Shown here one piece after another: positions 9,445-17,140 of a stretch of 64,000 nt of DNA. Under the pieces are notes generated by a model. That model had not been told where the DNA came from. It saw only the letters and a program-made list of their open reading frames with translations, and did not search any database. The DNA comes from Ignavibacteria bacterium (GTDB lineage Bacteria > Bacteroidota > Ignavibacteria > UBA10030). A program made the position numbers and the translations under genes. Every line of letters begins with the position of its first letter. Position 1 is the first letter of the stretch. Where the stretch lies: contig VGVZ01000009.1 in NCBI GenBank assembly GCA_016873805.1, positions 29,995 through 93,994 on the forward strand. Direction: 5' to 3'.

Positions 9445-11013
9445 ATGAAACCAATCGATCTTGATGGTCATTCACTCACCGTTGAGGATCTCACGCTCCT
9501 GGCGCGGACTCGGAAACCCATTGCTTTGACACCGGAGGCGCGTCGGCGCGTGCAGGCATCGCGGGCGCTGGTGGATCGATGGATTCGAAACAACGAAGTG
9601 GTATATGGCGTGACGACCGGTTTCGGGGAATTCAGCAATGTGAGAATCGAATCGAAAGACCTGAATCAGTTGCAGGAGAACCTCATCACGAGTCATGCCG
9701 CCGGTGCCGGGGACTATCTCCCGAAACAGATCTCGCGGGGCATGATGGTTCTGCGCATCAACGCGCTGGCGAAGGGTTTCTCCGGAGTCCGGGTGGAATT
9801 GCTTGAACAGCTCATTGCGATTTTCAACAAGGGGATCATCCCGGTTATCCCGTCTCAGGGTTCCGTTGGGTCAAGCGGCGATCTCGTCCAGTTGTCGCAT
9901 CTCGTTCTTGCGATGATCGGGAAAGGAAAAGTCTGGGGGCCCGGCAAGAGCGGAGGGGATTCCCAGATTGTTCCATCGGCACAGGCACTGAAGAAGGCCG
10001 GGCTGAAACCGGTGCGGCTTGCCCCGAAGGAGGGAATTGCGCTGATCAACGGAACGCAAATGATGACGGCGTTTGCCGGTCTTGCGGTCGCGGATGCGCG
10101 CCGACTCGCGGTCCTGGCCGATATTATTGCCGCGATGAGCGTGGAAGCCCTGCGCGGGAGCGACACCCAGTTCGACGAACGCATCCACAGGTTGCGGCCG
10201 TATGATGGGCAATCAACCGTTGCTCGCAACATGCGAAAACTGATGAAGGGGAGCGACATCCGGGAATCGCATCGGCACGGCGACCCTCGCGTTCAGGATG
10301 CGTATTCCATCCGCTGCATCCCGCAAGTCCACGGTGCATCGAGGGACGCGATCGACTATGTTCACAAGATCGTCTCGATTGAACTGAATTCTGCCAACGA
10401 CAATCCTCTCATCTTCGCTGACGACGGCGTGCATCTGGAAGGGGGAAATTTCCACGGGCAGCCGATCGCGTTGGTCATGGACTTCCTCAGCATTGCCCTC
10501 GCCGAACTCGCGAACATCTCCGAGAGACGGATCGAACGATTGGTCAACGGTTCGCTGAGCGGATTGCCAAGGTTTCTGACGACGAAAGGGGGACTGAACT
10601 CCGGGATGATGATCGCGCAGTACACCGCCGCGTCGATCGTCTCCGAGAACAAAGTCCTCTGTCACCCGGCCAGCGTCGATTCGATCCCGACCTCGGCAAA
10701 TCAAGAGGATCACAACAGCATGGGATCCATCGGCGCGCAGAAGGCGTGGCGTGTCCTGAGAAACGCTCAGACCGTTCTCGCGATTGAGCTCCTGTGCGCG
10801 GCGCAGGCGTTGGATTTCACCCGCTCCGGAAACGGAAAAAAGATTCTGAAAGCCGGACGAGGGGTCGAAGCCGCCCATCGCTATATCCGAAAACATATCC
10901 ACCATCTCGACGAAGACAGAATTCTCTACGACGACATCCAGTCTGCTCTCGATATCGTTCTGGATGGAACGATACGAAAGGCGGTGGAGAATGAGACCGT
11001 TCCACTCGACTAG
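9445..11013 (+). CDS. hutH: Histidine ammonia-lyase family protein with Ser-Ser-Gly MIO triad
   Basis: 522 residues. Family members deaminate an aromatic amino acid (histidine to urocanate for HutH) with an MIO group made from three consecutive residues. HAL-type residues are present: YGVTTGFG, SHAAGAG, NGTQMMTA, QDAYSIRCIPQVHG, SANDNPL and ANQEDHNSMG; the glutamate of QEDH favours histidine over Phe or Tyr. The triad, normally Ala-Ser-Gly, reads Ser143-Ser144-Gly145, and the following LAPL is LVQL. The ATG at 9445 is used; a TTG at 9433 is in frame. No hutU, hutI or hutG is nearby. It leads a run with add and two small genes. Confidence 0.85.
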   Translation: MKPIDLDGHSLTVEDLTLLARTRKPIALTPEARRRVQASRALVDRWIRNNEVVYGVTTGFGEFSNVRIESKDLNQLQENLITSHAAGAGDYLPKQISRGMMVLRINALAKGFSGVRVELLEQLIAIFNKGIIPVIPSQGSVGSSGDLVQLSHLVLAMIGKGKVWGPGKSGGDSQIVPSAQALKKAGLKPVRLAPKEGIALINGTQMMTAFAGLAVADARRLAVLADIIAAMSVEALRGSDTQFDERIHRLRPYDGQSTVARNMRKLMKGSDIRESHRHGDPRVQDAYSIRCIPQVHGASRDAIDYVHKIVSIELNSANDNPLIFADDGVHLEGGNFHGQPIALVMDFLSIALAELANISERRIERLVNGSLSGLPRFLTTKGGLNSGMMIAQYTAASIVSENKVLCHPASVDSIPTSANQEDHNSMGSIGAQKAWRVLRNAQTVLAIELLCAAQALDFTRSGNGKKILKAGRGVEAAHRYIRKHIHHLDEDRILYDDIQSALDIVLDGTIRKAVENETVPLD

Positions 11014-11027
11014 AAAGAGTTGACAAC

Positions 11028-12125
11028 ATGAAGATGAAGAAAGATCTCCTCCGATCGCTGCCAAAAGTGCTTCTCCATGATCATCTTGACGGGGGCGTGC
11101 GGCCGCAAACCGTCATCGACCTGGCGAAGGACACCGGCTACAAGAAACTGCCGACGACCGATCCCGACGAGCTTGCCGAGTGGTTTCATCGCGGCGCGAC
11201 GAGAGGAAGTCTCCCCCTGTTCCTCGAGGGATTCGAGCATACGTGCGGCGTTATGCAGACGGAAGAAGCGCTGAGGCGGGTTGCGTATGAGACAATGGAG
11301 GACATGAAGGACGACGGCGTGGTCTATCTTGAAACCCGCTTTGCGCCGATCTTTCACACGGACAAAGGATTGCATCTCGAGACTATTGTGAAAGCGGTTC
11401 TCGAGGGATTGGAGGAGGGGAAGCGGGACTTCGGAGTTGAATACGGTTTGATTCTGTGTGCCATGAGGAACATGAATCCCCTGATCTCAAAAGAGATTGC
11501 CGAGCTGGCAGTCGATTTTCGCGCGCAGGGAGTTGTAGGGTTCGATCTTGCGGGTGAAGAGGGGGGGTATCCTCCGAAGAAGCACATCGAGGCCTTTCAC
11601 TTCATCCAGCGGGAGAATTTCAATATAACGATTCACGCAGGAGAAGCGTTCGGTAAGGAATCGATCTGGCAGGCCATCCAGTGGTGCGGCGCACATCGCA
11701 TCGGCCATGCCACCCGGCTCATGGATGATATGAGAATCAAGGACGGAGAAGTGCTGAGTATGGGGACCCTTGCGCAATACGTGCTGGACAAGCGCATTCC
11801 CCTCGAGATCTGCCTCACGAGCAATGTTCACACCGGAGCGGTGAAATCGTTGGACGATCATCCGTTCGGATATCTCTATCGATACAAGTTTCGGGTTACA
11901 CTCAATACGGACGATCGACTGATGAGCAACATTACGCTGACGGATGAATACGATGTTGCGGCACGCGAATTCGATCTGACGCTCGACGATCTTGAAAAGC
12001 TCACCATCAACGCCATGAAGAGCGCCTTCATTCCGTACAAGCAAAGAATCCGAATCATTTACGATACGCTCAAACCCGGATTTGCGAGGGCACGAAAAGG
12101 GGTGGCAAAAAAGAACGCCAAGTAG
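11028..12125 (+). CDS. add: Adenosine deaminase
   Basis: 365 residues, 14 bases after hutH. It converts adenosine to inosine with a zinc-activated water. Motifs: LLHDHLDGGVRP (metal His pair), TIHAGEAFG with the catalytic HAGE, RIGHATRL, EICLTSNVHTG and LNTDDRL (metal and catalytic Asp pair). The length is normal for bacterial Add. Adenine deaminase-like members share much of this sequence, so substrate preference is inferred from the family. Confidence 0.9.
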   Translation: MKMKKDLLRSLPKVLLHDHLDGGVRPQTVIDLAKDTGYKKLPTTDPDELAEWFHRGATRGSLPLFLEGFEHTCGVMQTEEALRRVAYETMEDMKDDGVVYLETRFAPIFHTDKGLHLETIVKAVLEGLEEGKRDFGVEYGLILCAMRNMNPLISKEIAELAVDFRAQGVVGFDLAGEEGGYPPKKHIEAFHFIQRENFNITIHAGEAFGKESIWQAIQWCGAHRIGHATRLMDDMRIKDGEVLSMGTLAQYVLDKRIPLEICLTSNVHTGAVKSLDDHPFGYLYRYKFRVTLNTDDRLMSNITLTDEYDVAAREFDLTLDDLEKLTINAMKSAFIPYKQRIRIIYDTLKPGFARARKGVAKKNAK

Positions 12126-12163
12126 TATATCACAGGGGGTGCATCTGTCCGCCGGAGGTCAGA

Positions 12164-12787
12164 ATGAAACATGATCACATTCACTGGCTGGGTCATGCAA
12201 GCTTCTGGATTGACGACGCGGGAACAATCATCTACATCGATCCATGGAAACTCCCCGACACGTCTCCGAAAGCAGATATTGTCCTCATCACCCATCCCCA
12301 CTTCGATCATTTTTCCCTTGACGATATCAAGGATATCCAGAAACAGGATACCATCGTTGCCGGTCCTGCTGAGGTTGCCCGGCAGGTTCATGCGACGGCT
12401 CTCACCGTGGAGCCGGACAAGGAATACAGCGTGGGAAAAGTTTCGTTTCGGACTGTCCCTGCCTACAATCTTGGCAAGGAATTCCATTCCAAGAAGGAAC
12501 ACTGGGTGGGGTACGTCATCACACTATCCAGCGGCCAGGTGATCTACCACGCAGGCGACACCGATCCGACTCCGGAAATGCGACGCGTCGCGTGTGATGT
12601 TGCACTCCTTCCCTGCGGCGGAACGTATACGATGACGGCGAAAGAAGCCGCGGATGCCGCGAACAGTATGAAGGTCACGGCCGTCATTCCCATGCACTGG
12701 GGAGATCTCGTGGGATCGGCGACGGACGCCCAGGAATTCGCACGTATTTTCAAGGGAGAGACGATCATCAAACAGCCCGAGGGCTGA
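12164..12787 (+). CDS. UPF0173-type metal-dependent hydrolase (metallo-beta-lactamase fold)
   Basis: 207 residues with CGGAGG upstream of the ATG. The N-terminus (HIHWLGHASFWID) and HPHFDHFS motif (residues about 45-52) place it with the UlaG/UPF0173 branch of the metallo-beta-lactamase superfamily; later metal sites are IYHAGDTD and IPMHWGD. The branch acts on phosphodiesters or lactones in characterised cases, but this substrate cannot be assigned. It lies in the hutH-add run and its stop is one base before the next ATG. Confidence 0.85.
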   Translation: MKHDHIHWLGHASFWIDDAGTIIYIDPWKLPDTSPKADIVLITHPHFDHFSLDDIKDIQKQDTIVAGPAEVARQVHATALTVEPDKEYSVGKVSFRTVPAYNLGKEFHSKKEHWVGYVITLSSGQVIYHAGDTDPTPEMRRVACDVALLPCGGTYTMTAKEAADAANSMKVTAVIPMHWGDLVGSATDAQEFARIFKGETIIKQPEG

Positions 12788-12788
12788 G

Positions 12789-13247
12789 ATGCGGTTCGTT
12801 ATCGATCGCCATCTGGGTCGACTGGCCAAATGGCTTCGCACGCTTGGATATGACGCGTTCTTTCAGGTTGACTGTGACGATCGTACACTCGCTTCAGAAT
12901 CCAGGAAACCAGATTCCCTCTTCATAACTTCATCCAAGCCGGTCACATCCCGTATTGATCCGATCCGCTCCATCGTTGTCGACAAAACCGATATTGGCAA
13001 ACAGCTTCGTGAGATCATCTCGGCGACGGGGATTGATCTGCATGCCCAGTTGTTCAGTCGTTGTGTGATCTGCAACCTTCCGGTCAAGAAGGTCTCCAAG
13101 GAGGAACGGAGAGAGAAGATTCCTGAACGGGTCTTTGAGATGTTTGACGAGTTCACGGAATGTTCTTCCTGCGGTCGGGTGTACTGGATGGGGACCCATA
13201 CCGCTCGTTTGATCAAGCATCTTGAAGAACTCATTGGAGGGAAGTAA
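12789..13247 (+). CDS. Mut7-C RNase-domain protein
   Basis: 152 residues. The first half (MRFVIDRHLGRLAKWLRTLGYDA) is the PIN-like Mut7-C fold with the conserved Asp and basic helix; the second half has a four-cysteine zinc ribbon, RCVICNLP and ECSSCGRVYW. Mut7-C proteins are predicted ribonucleases, mostly uncharacterised in bacteria. Translation is probably coupled to the UPF0173 gene, whose stop ends two bases before this ATG. Confidence 0.85.
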   Translation: MRFVIDRHLGRLAKWLRTLGYDAFFQVDCDDRTLASESRKPDSLFITSSKPVTSRIDPIRSIVVDKTDIGKQLREIISATGIDLHAQLFSRCVICNLPVKKVSKEERREKIPERVFEMFDEFTECSSCGRVYWMGTHTARLIKHLEELIGGK

Positions 13248-13357
13248 CTCCTCCGACACGGCCTGCACGGTGCATGCGGACGATGGTTCGACCCTGCCGC
13301 TCTGCAAGAAAAATCTCCTTGGTTTTCTGCATTCTGCCCCCTACCTTTGTATGCGCC

Positions 13358-13717
13358 ATGACTCTTTGCAATCGTACCATAGCGAAAATTCCTTTCGTTC
13401 GAACATTCCATACGGTGCTCGCGTTTCTTCTTCTTATCTCCACCCTCGCAAATCCTTCATTCAATGAATTCTCTGAGCGGCAGCCGCTGGCCGCGCAGGC
13501 GATTGCTGAAGAAGGAAGTCATTCCGAGCTTCAGCTGTTCCAGCAGTTGAAATCCCGGGATGATCGGAAAGAAGGTCCTGCCAAAGAGCTCGTGCGAGGT
13601 GTCGAATCGACGACCGCTGTTCCGGGAGGCATCGCCCAACAAATTCGATCTTCCTTCTGTACCTCGCCCTATACGGTTTCTCTCCTCTACACCCAAACCA
13701 CCGCGTCCGATCTGTAG
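13358..13717 (+). CDS. Possible small secreted protein, unknown
   Basis: 119 residues from the ATG at 13358. The N-terminus has a signal-peptide pattern: basic start (NRTIAKIPFVR), hydrophobic core (VLAFLLLISTLA) and a possible cleavage near LAAQA. The rest is polar with no known domain; a Cys occurs near the end (SSFCTSP). No good ribosome site is visible and an overlapping minus-strand frame is also open, so this may be non-coding. If rejected, 13248-13868 has no other recognisable gene. Confidence 0.35.
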   Translation: MTLCNRTIAKIPFVRTFHTVLAFLLLISTLANPSFNEFSERQPLAAQAIAEEGSHSELQLFQQLKSRDDRKEGPAKELVRGVESTTAVPGGIAQQIRSSFCTSPYTVSLLYTQTTASDL

Positions 13718-13868
13718 CAGTCTCTTCGTGTCTCTTTCCGATGACGAGGCGTCGGCCATCGACGCCCATCCTTGACCTGTACAGGTTCTTGAGTCCGTTC
13801 TATGGATCAAGAGCCGCGTCGCGCAGGGACGAAAACGTTCACAATTATTTGACACAGAGGAGACTATC

Positions 13869-13988
13869 ATGTCAATGCAAAAACAGGTGCCGCACGAAGC
13901 GGAAGAATCACCACTCGTATTCTACCTCTTCATCGGAGTCCTCGGATTGGCGGCAGTTGGTGCCGTCGCGTACCTCATCTTCAGCTGA
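13869..13988 (+). CDS. Small single-helix membrane protein upstream of NSS symporter (39 aa)
   Basis: ATG at 13869 has a strong ribosome site (GAGGAG, 7 bases away). The 39-residue product has an acidic soluble head (PHEAEESPL) and then one membrane helix (VFYLFIGVLGLAAVGAVAYL) ending at FS. It lies about 100 bases before the NSS symporter gene on the same strand. Its form matches single-helix accessory subunits of transporters, but no specific family is recognised. The ribosome site and helix make coding likely. Confidence 0.6.
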   Translation: MSMQKQVPHEAEESPLVFYLFIGVLGLAAVGAVAYLIFS

Positions 13989-14089
13989 TATCATATTCGC
14001 GTGCAGGTTTTGCGATTGTGACTCAACATGCGCCGGAGTGTGTACTGTCGAGAGGGTCAACACTCTAACACAGGTCGAAAGGAGCGGGG

Positions 14090-15730
14090 ATGGGAAGCAG
14101 CAGTGAGCGATGGGGATCGCGGGTCGGGCTGGTGCTCGCGATGGCAGGAAATGCCGTGGGGCTGGGAAACTTTCTTCGGTTTCCGGCTCAGGCCGTGGCC
14201 AATGGGGGAGGAGCGTTCATTATTCCGTACCTCGTTTCATTTCTCGTGATGGGAATACCGCTGCTCTGGATCGAATGGGGACTGGGACGCTACGGGGGAC
14301 AACATGGCCACCACTCGACTCCCGGCATGCTGGATGTGGTGGGGAGGTCTCGGTTCTGGAAATACGTGGGGACATTCGGGATTTTCACCAACCTCACGGT
14401 GATCGCCTACTATACGTACATCGAATCGTGGACGCTGGGATATGTCTGGCATACGATCGCAGGGACGTTTCAGAACGCGTCGTCGACGGAGATCTCTCAT
14501 TACTTCGACCAATATCTTGGCATCAGGAACGGAGGCGTCGTCAATGTGTCGCGCCAGGCGCTCTTCTTCTTCGTGGTCACGCTCGGTTTGAATCTGTGGA
14601 TTCTCTCTCGTGGATTGATGAGGGGCGTCGAAATTGCGAGCAAGATCGGCATGCCGATTCTGTTGGGATTCAGCGTGTTTCTCGCGTTCCGCATTCTGAC
14701 GATCAACGAGGGAGAACTCGGCGCAGTCAACGACGCGATTGCAGGCCTTAATTTTCTCTGGGAGCCCCAGTTCGATTCATTGACGAATCCAAAGGTCTGG
14801 ATGGCCGCCGCCGGCCAGGTTTTCTTCACCCTCTCCGTCGGTATGGGCTCGATCCAATGCTATGCATCATACCTGAGAGAGAAGGAAGATATCGCCCTGA
14901 GTGCATCGTCTGCGGGATGGATGAATGAGTTCATTGAGGTCATTCTTGGCGGCTCGATCATCGTGCCCGTTGCAGTCGCGTATCTCGGCCTCGATTGGGT
15001 GATCGCGAACGTCGGCTTTGAGATGGGATTCCGGACAATGCCGACCCTCTTCCAGCACTGGGGACCCTGGTTTGCCGCCGCCGGAGGAATCGCATGGTTC
15101 GGCCTTCTCTTCTTCGCGGGGATTACGAGCTCACTCGCGATGGGGCAGCCCGTTGTTGCATTTCTCCAAGATGAGTTTTCTCTTTCTCGTGAACGATCGA
15201 CACTGGTTCTGGGAATCGCCGTTGCCCTGCTGGCCGCGCCCTGCATCCTCTTCTATGAACTTGGGGCCTTTGATGAATTCGATTTCTGGGGAGGCACCTT
15301 CTCACTTGTCCTGTTTGCTCTGCTTGAATCGATTGCATTCATGTGGGTGTTTGGACGGGGGAGGGCGTGGGAGGAAATCACGCGAGGTGCAGAGATTCGG
15401 ATCCCACGAATATTCTCCTTCATTGCAACATACATCACTCCCCTGTTTCTGATTGTGATCTTTCTCGGGGCGCTCGTCAAACCGATCGGTTCGGAGTGGA
15501 CGTCGGCATTTGAATCGCTGTTCGCCGGCGACGGGTGGCCCCTTTCGCATGACAGCGTGCTGGGACGGTTGATGAACGTCGGTTTGGTGGATGCATCGGC
15601 GGGGAGTAGCGCTTCCCGCGAAATTCTCGTGCGATCTGGAACACGATTGCTGCTGACGCTGACGTTTGCCGCCATCGCCGGAGCAATCTTTGTCGCCTGG
15701 CGAAACCGACGGAAGGAGAAATCCGCATGA
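14090..15730 (+). CDS. Sodium:neurotransmitter symporter (NSS) family transporter
   Basis: 546 residues, with AAAGGAG upstream. NSS proteins import amino acids with sodium. The TM1 signature is complete: GNAVGLGNFLRFPAQAVANGGGAFIIPYL (about residues 20-48), with the unwound GN..RFP sodium and substrate site. About 12 hydrophobic segments follow. The last codons overlap a MetS-like mini-protein (ATGA), and a second mini-protein lies upstream, so the transporter probably works with small subunits as in MetPS of Corynebacterium. The substrate is not predictable from sequence alone; hydrophobic amino acids are usual. Confidence 0.9.
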   Translation: MGSSSERWGSRVGLVLAMAGNAVGLGNFLRFPAQAVANGGGAFIIPYLVSFLVMGIPLLWIEWGLGRYGGQHGHHSTPGMLDVVGRSRFWKYVGTFGIFTNLTVIAYYTYIESWTLGYVWHTIAGTFQNASSTEISHYFDQYLGIRNGGVVNVSRQALFFFVVTLGLNLWILSRGLMRGVEIASKIGMPILLGFSVFLAFRILTINEGELGAVNDAIAGLNFLWEPQFDSLTNPKVWMAAAGQVFFTLSVGMGSIQCYASYLREKEDIALSASSAGWMNEFIEVILGGSIIVPVAVAYLGLDWVIANVGFEMGFRTMPTLFQHWGPWFAAAGGIAWFGLLFFAGITSSLAMGQPVVAFLQDEFSLSRERSTLVLGIAVALLAAPCILFYELGAFDEFDFWGGTFSLVLFALLESIAFMWVFGRGRAWEEITRGAEIRIPRIFSFIATYITPLFLIVIFLGALVKPIGSEWTSAFESLFAGDGWPLSHDSVLGRLMNVGLVDASAGSSASREILVRSGTRLLLTLTFAAIAGAIFVAWRNRRKEKSA

Positions 15731-15849
15731 GCACAACCGCTCTCGTGATGATGTCGGCCACGTGGCTCGTCATCGCTTCCGTTGCAGGTGTTCTGTTCTA
15801 TCGGATTGTCCGGACGAAGAAATCGGGCGACAGCCCGACGGAACGGTGA
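15727..15849 (+). CDS. MetS-like small subunit of NSS transporter (40 aa)
   Basis: Starts within the stop of the symporter gene (ATGA overlap at 15727-15730), which implies coupled translation. The 40-residue product begins MSTTALVMMSATWLVIASVA, continues into the helix end FYRIVRTKK and has a short polar tail. The MST.A..MM start and Arg/Lys-rich end match the MetS family of NSS small subunits, required for transport by MetP in C. glutamicum. It is too short for default gene callers. Confidence 0.75.
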   Translation: MSTTALVMMSATWLVIASVAGVLFYRIVRTKKSGDSPTER

Positions 15850-15856
15850 TCGACGA

Positions 15857-17125
15857 CTATCGAGTACCGTGAACGAGTCGGAGAAGCCGATCTTCTTCTG
15901 ATTTGGGAACTCTCACTTTCAGACGAGCCACCAAATCATCGTAAAGAATTTCCTGGACTTCGCCGACGGTGTGGAGGTAAGAGATGAGCTTCTGCTCGTG
16001 CTGGGGAATGGCAACGTCAAGGACGGTGAAAGCCCGATCCATGAGCTGGAGAATACCATCCTTGAGCCCGAGGATGTTGATCCCCCGTATCGCAGAAATG
16101 AAAACCGGATTCGCATGATCCGCGGCGACGGTTTGTAGTGCACCGCGGTCAGTCAACCGGTCAATCTTGTTGAACACGATCAGGGTTGGTTTCTCGTGGG
16201 CTCCGAGCTCTTCAAGCGTCTCCCGAACGACATGAATCTGTTCGTTGTAGGTATGGGCAGAGAGATCAACGAGGTGAATGACCATGTCGGCTTCGGTAAT
16301 CTCCTCAAGCGTGCTCTTGAACGAGGCGACCAGCGTGGGTGGAAGCTTTCGAATGAAGCCCACGGTATCGGTCATGAGGATGTTGATACCGGTCGTCAGG
16401 GGAACGATGCGCGTTGTCGGATCAAGCGTTGCGAACAGTCGATCCTCAACGAACACACCTGATCCCGAAAGAAGGTTCAGCAGTGTCGACTTGCCGGCGT
16501 TCGTATAACCGACGAGAGCGGCACGGAGATGCTTGGTCCGTCCCTTGCGCTGGGTGATGCGTTGCCGTCCGATTCTCTCCAACTTCTCCTTCAAGTGCGA
16601 AATGCGCGCACGCACCATGCGCCGGTCGGTCTCAATCTGCGTTTCGCCGGGTCCTTTCGTGCCGACCCCTCCATACTGCTTCGAGAGGTGAGTCCATTGC
16701 CGCGTGAGCCGGGGGAGGAGATACTCCAGCTGGGCAAGCTCGACCTGCGTTTTTGATTCCATTGACTTGGCGCGGGCGGCGAAGATGTCGAGGATCAACG
16801 CGCTCCGATCGATCACCTTGCACTGAATGACCCGTTCGAGATTGCGAACCTGGACGGCCGAAAGATCGTCGTCGAAGATGACGAGCGGAATATTCCGCTC
16901 GGTCACGAATGCGCACAACTCCTCGACCTTTCCCTTGCCGATGAAAGTTGCCGGATCGATGCGATCGCGATCCTGCGTGAAGCGCCCCATGACGATCGCT
17001 CCCGCAGTATCCGCCAACAGCGTCAATTCCTCCAGGGAATCTTCGACGGTCGATCGGGACGCATTGCGCGTCGAGACGCCGACGATGACACACGGTTCTT
17101 TGACGGCGCGAACAAGTTCAATCAT
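15857..17125 (-). CDS. hflX: Ribosome-associated GTPase HflX
   Basis: 422 residues. HflX binds the 50S subunit and splits stalled ribosomes. The N-terminal HflX domain (IGKGKVEEL, DDDLSAVQVRNLE, DIFAARAKSMESKTQVELAQLEYLLPRL) is followed by the GTPase domain: ALVGYTNAGKSTLLN (G1), DTVGFIRKLP (G3) and NKIDRL (G4). The ATG at 17125 has AGGA upstream; a TTG at 17140 directly abuts the stop of the preceding vWA gene, so the two are cotranscribed. Confidence 0.95.
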   Translation of the reverse strand: MIELVRAVKEPCVIVGVSTRNASRSTVEDSLEELTLLADTAGAIVMGRFTQDRDRIDPATFIGKGKVEELCAFVTERNIPLVIFDDDLSAVQVRNLERVIQCKVIDRSALILDIFAARAKSMESKTQVELAQLEYLLPRLTRQWTHLSKQYGGVGTKGPGETQIETDRRMVRARISHLKEKLERIGRQRITQRKGRTKHLRAALVGYTNAGKSTLLNLLSGSGVFVEDRLFATLDPTTRIVPLTTGINILMTDTVGFIRKLPPTLVASFKSTLEEITEADMVIHLVDLSAHTYNEQIHVVRETLEELGAHEKPTLIVFNKIDRLTDRGALQTVAADHANPVFISAIRGINILGLKDGILQLMDRAFTVLDVAIPQHEQKLISYLHTVGEVQEILYDDLVARLKVRVPKSEEDRLLRLVHGTR

Positions 17126-17140
17126 TTCAGATTCCTGCAA

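Noticed and set aside
15857..17125. Possible link of hflX to the adjacent transporter genes
   Set aside because: Genes are convergent with no shared promoter; hflX belongs with the vWA gene.
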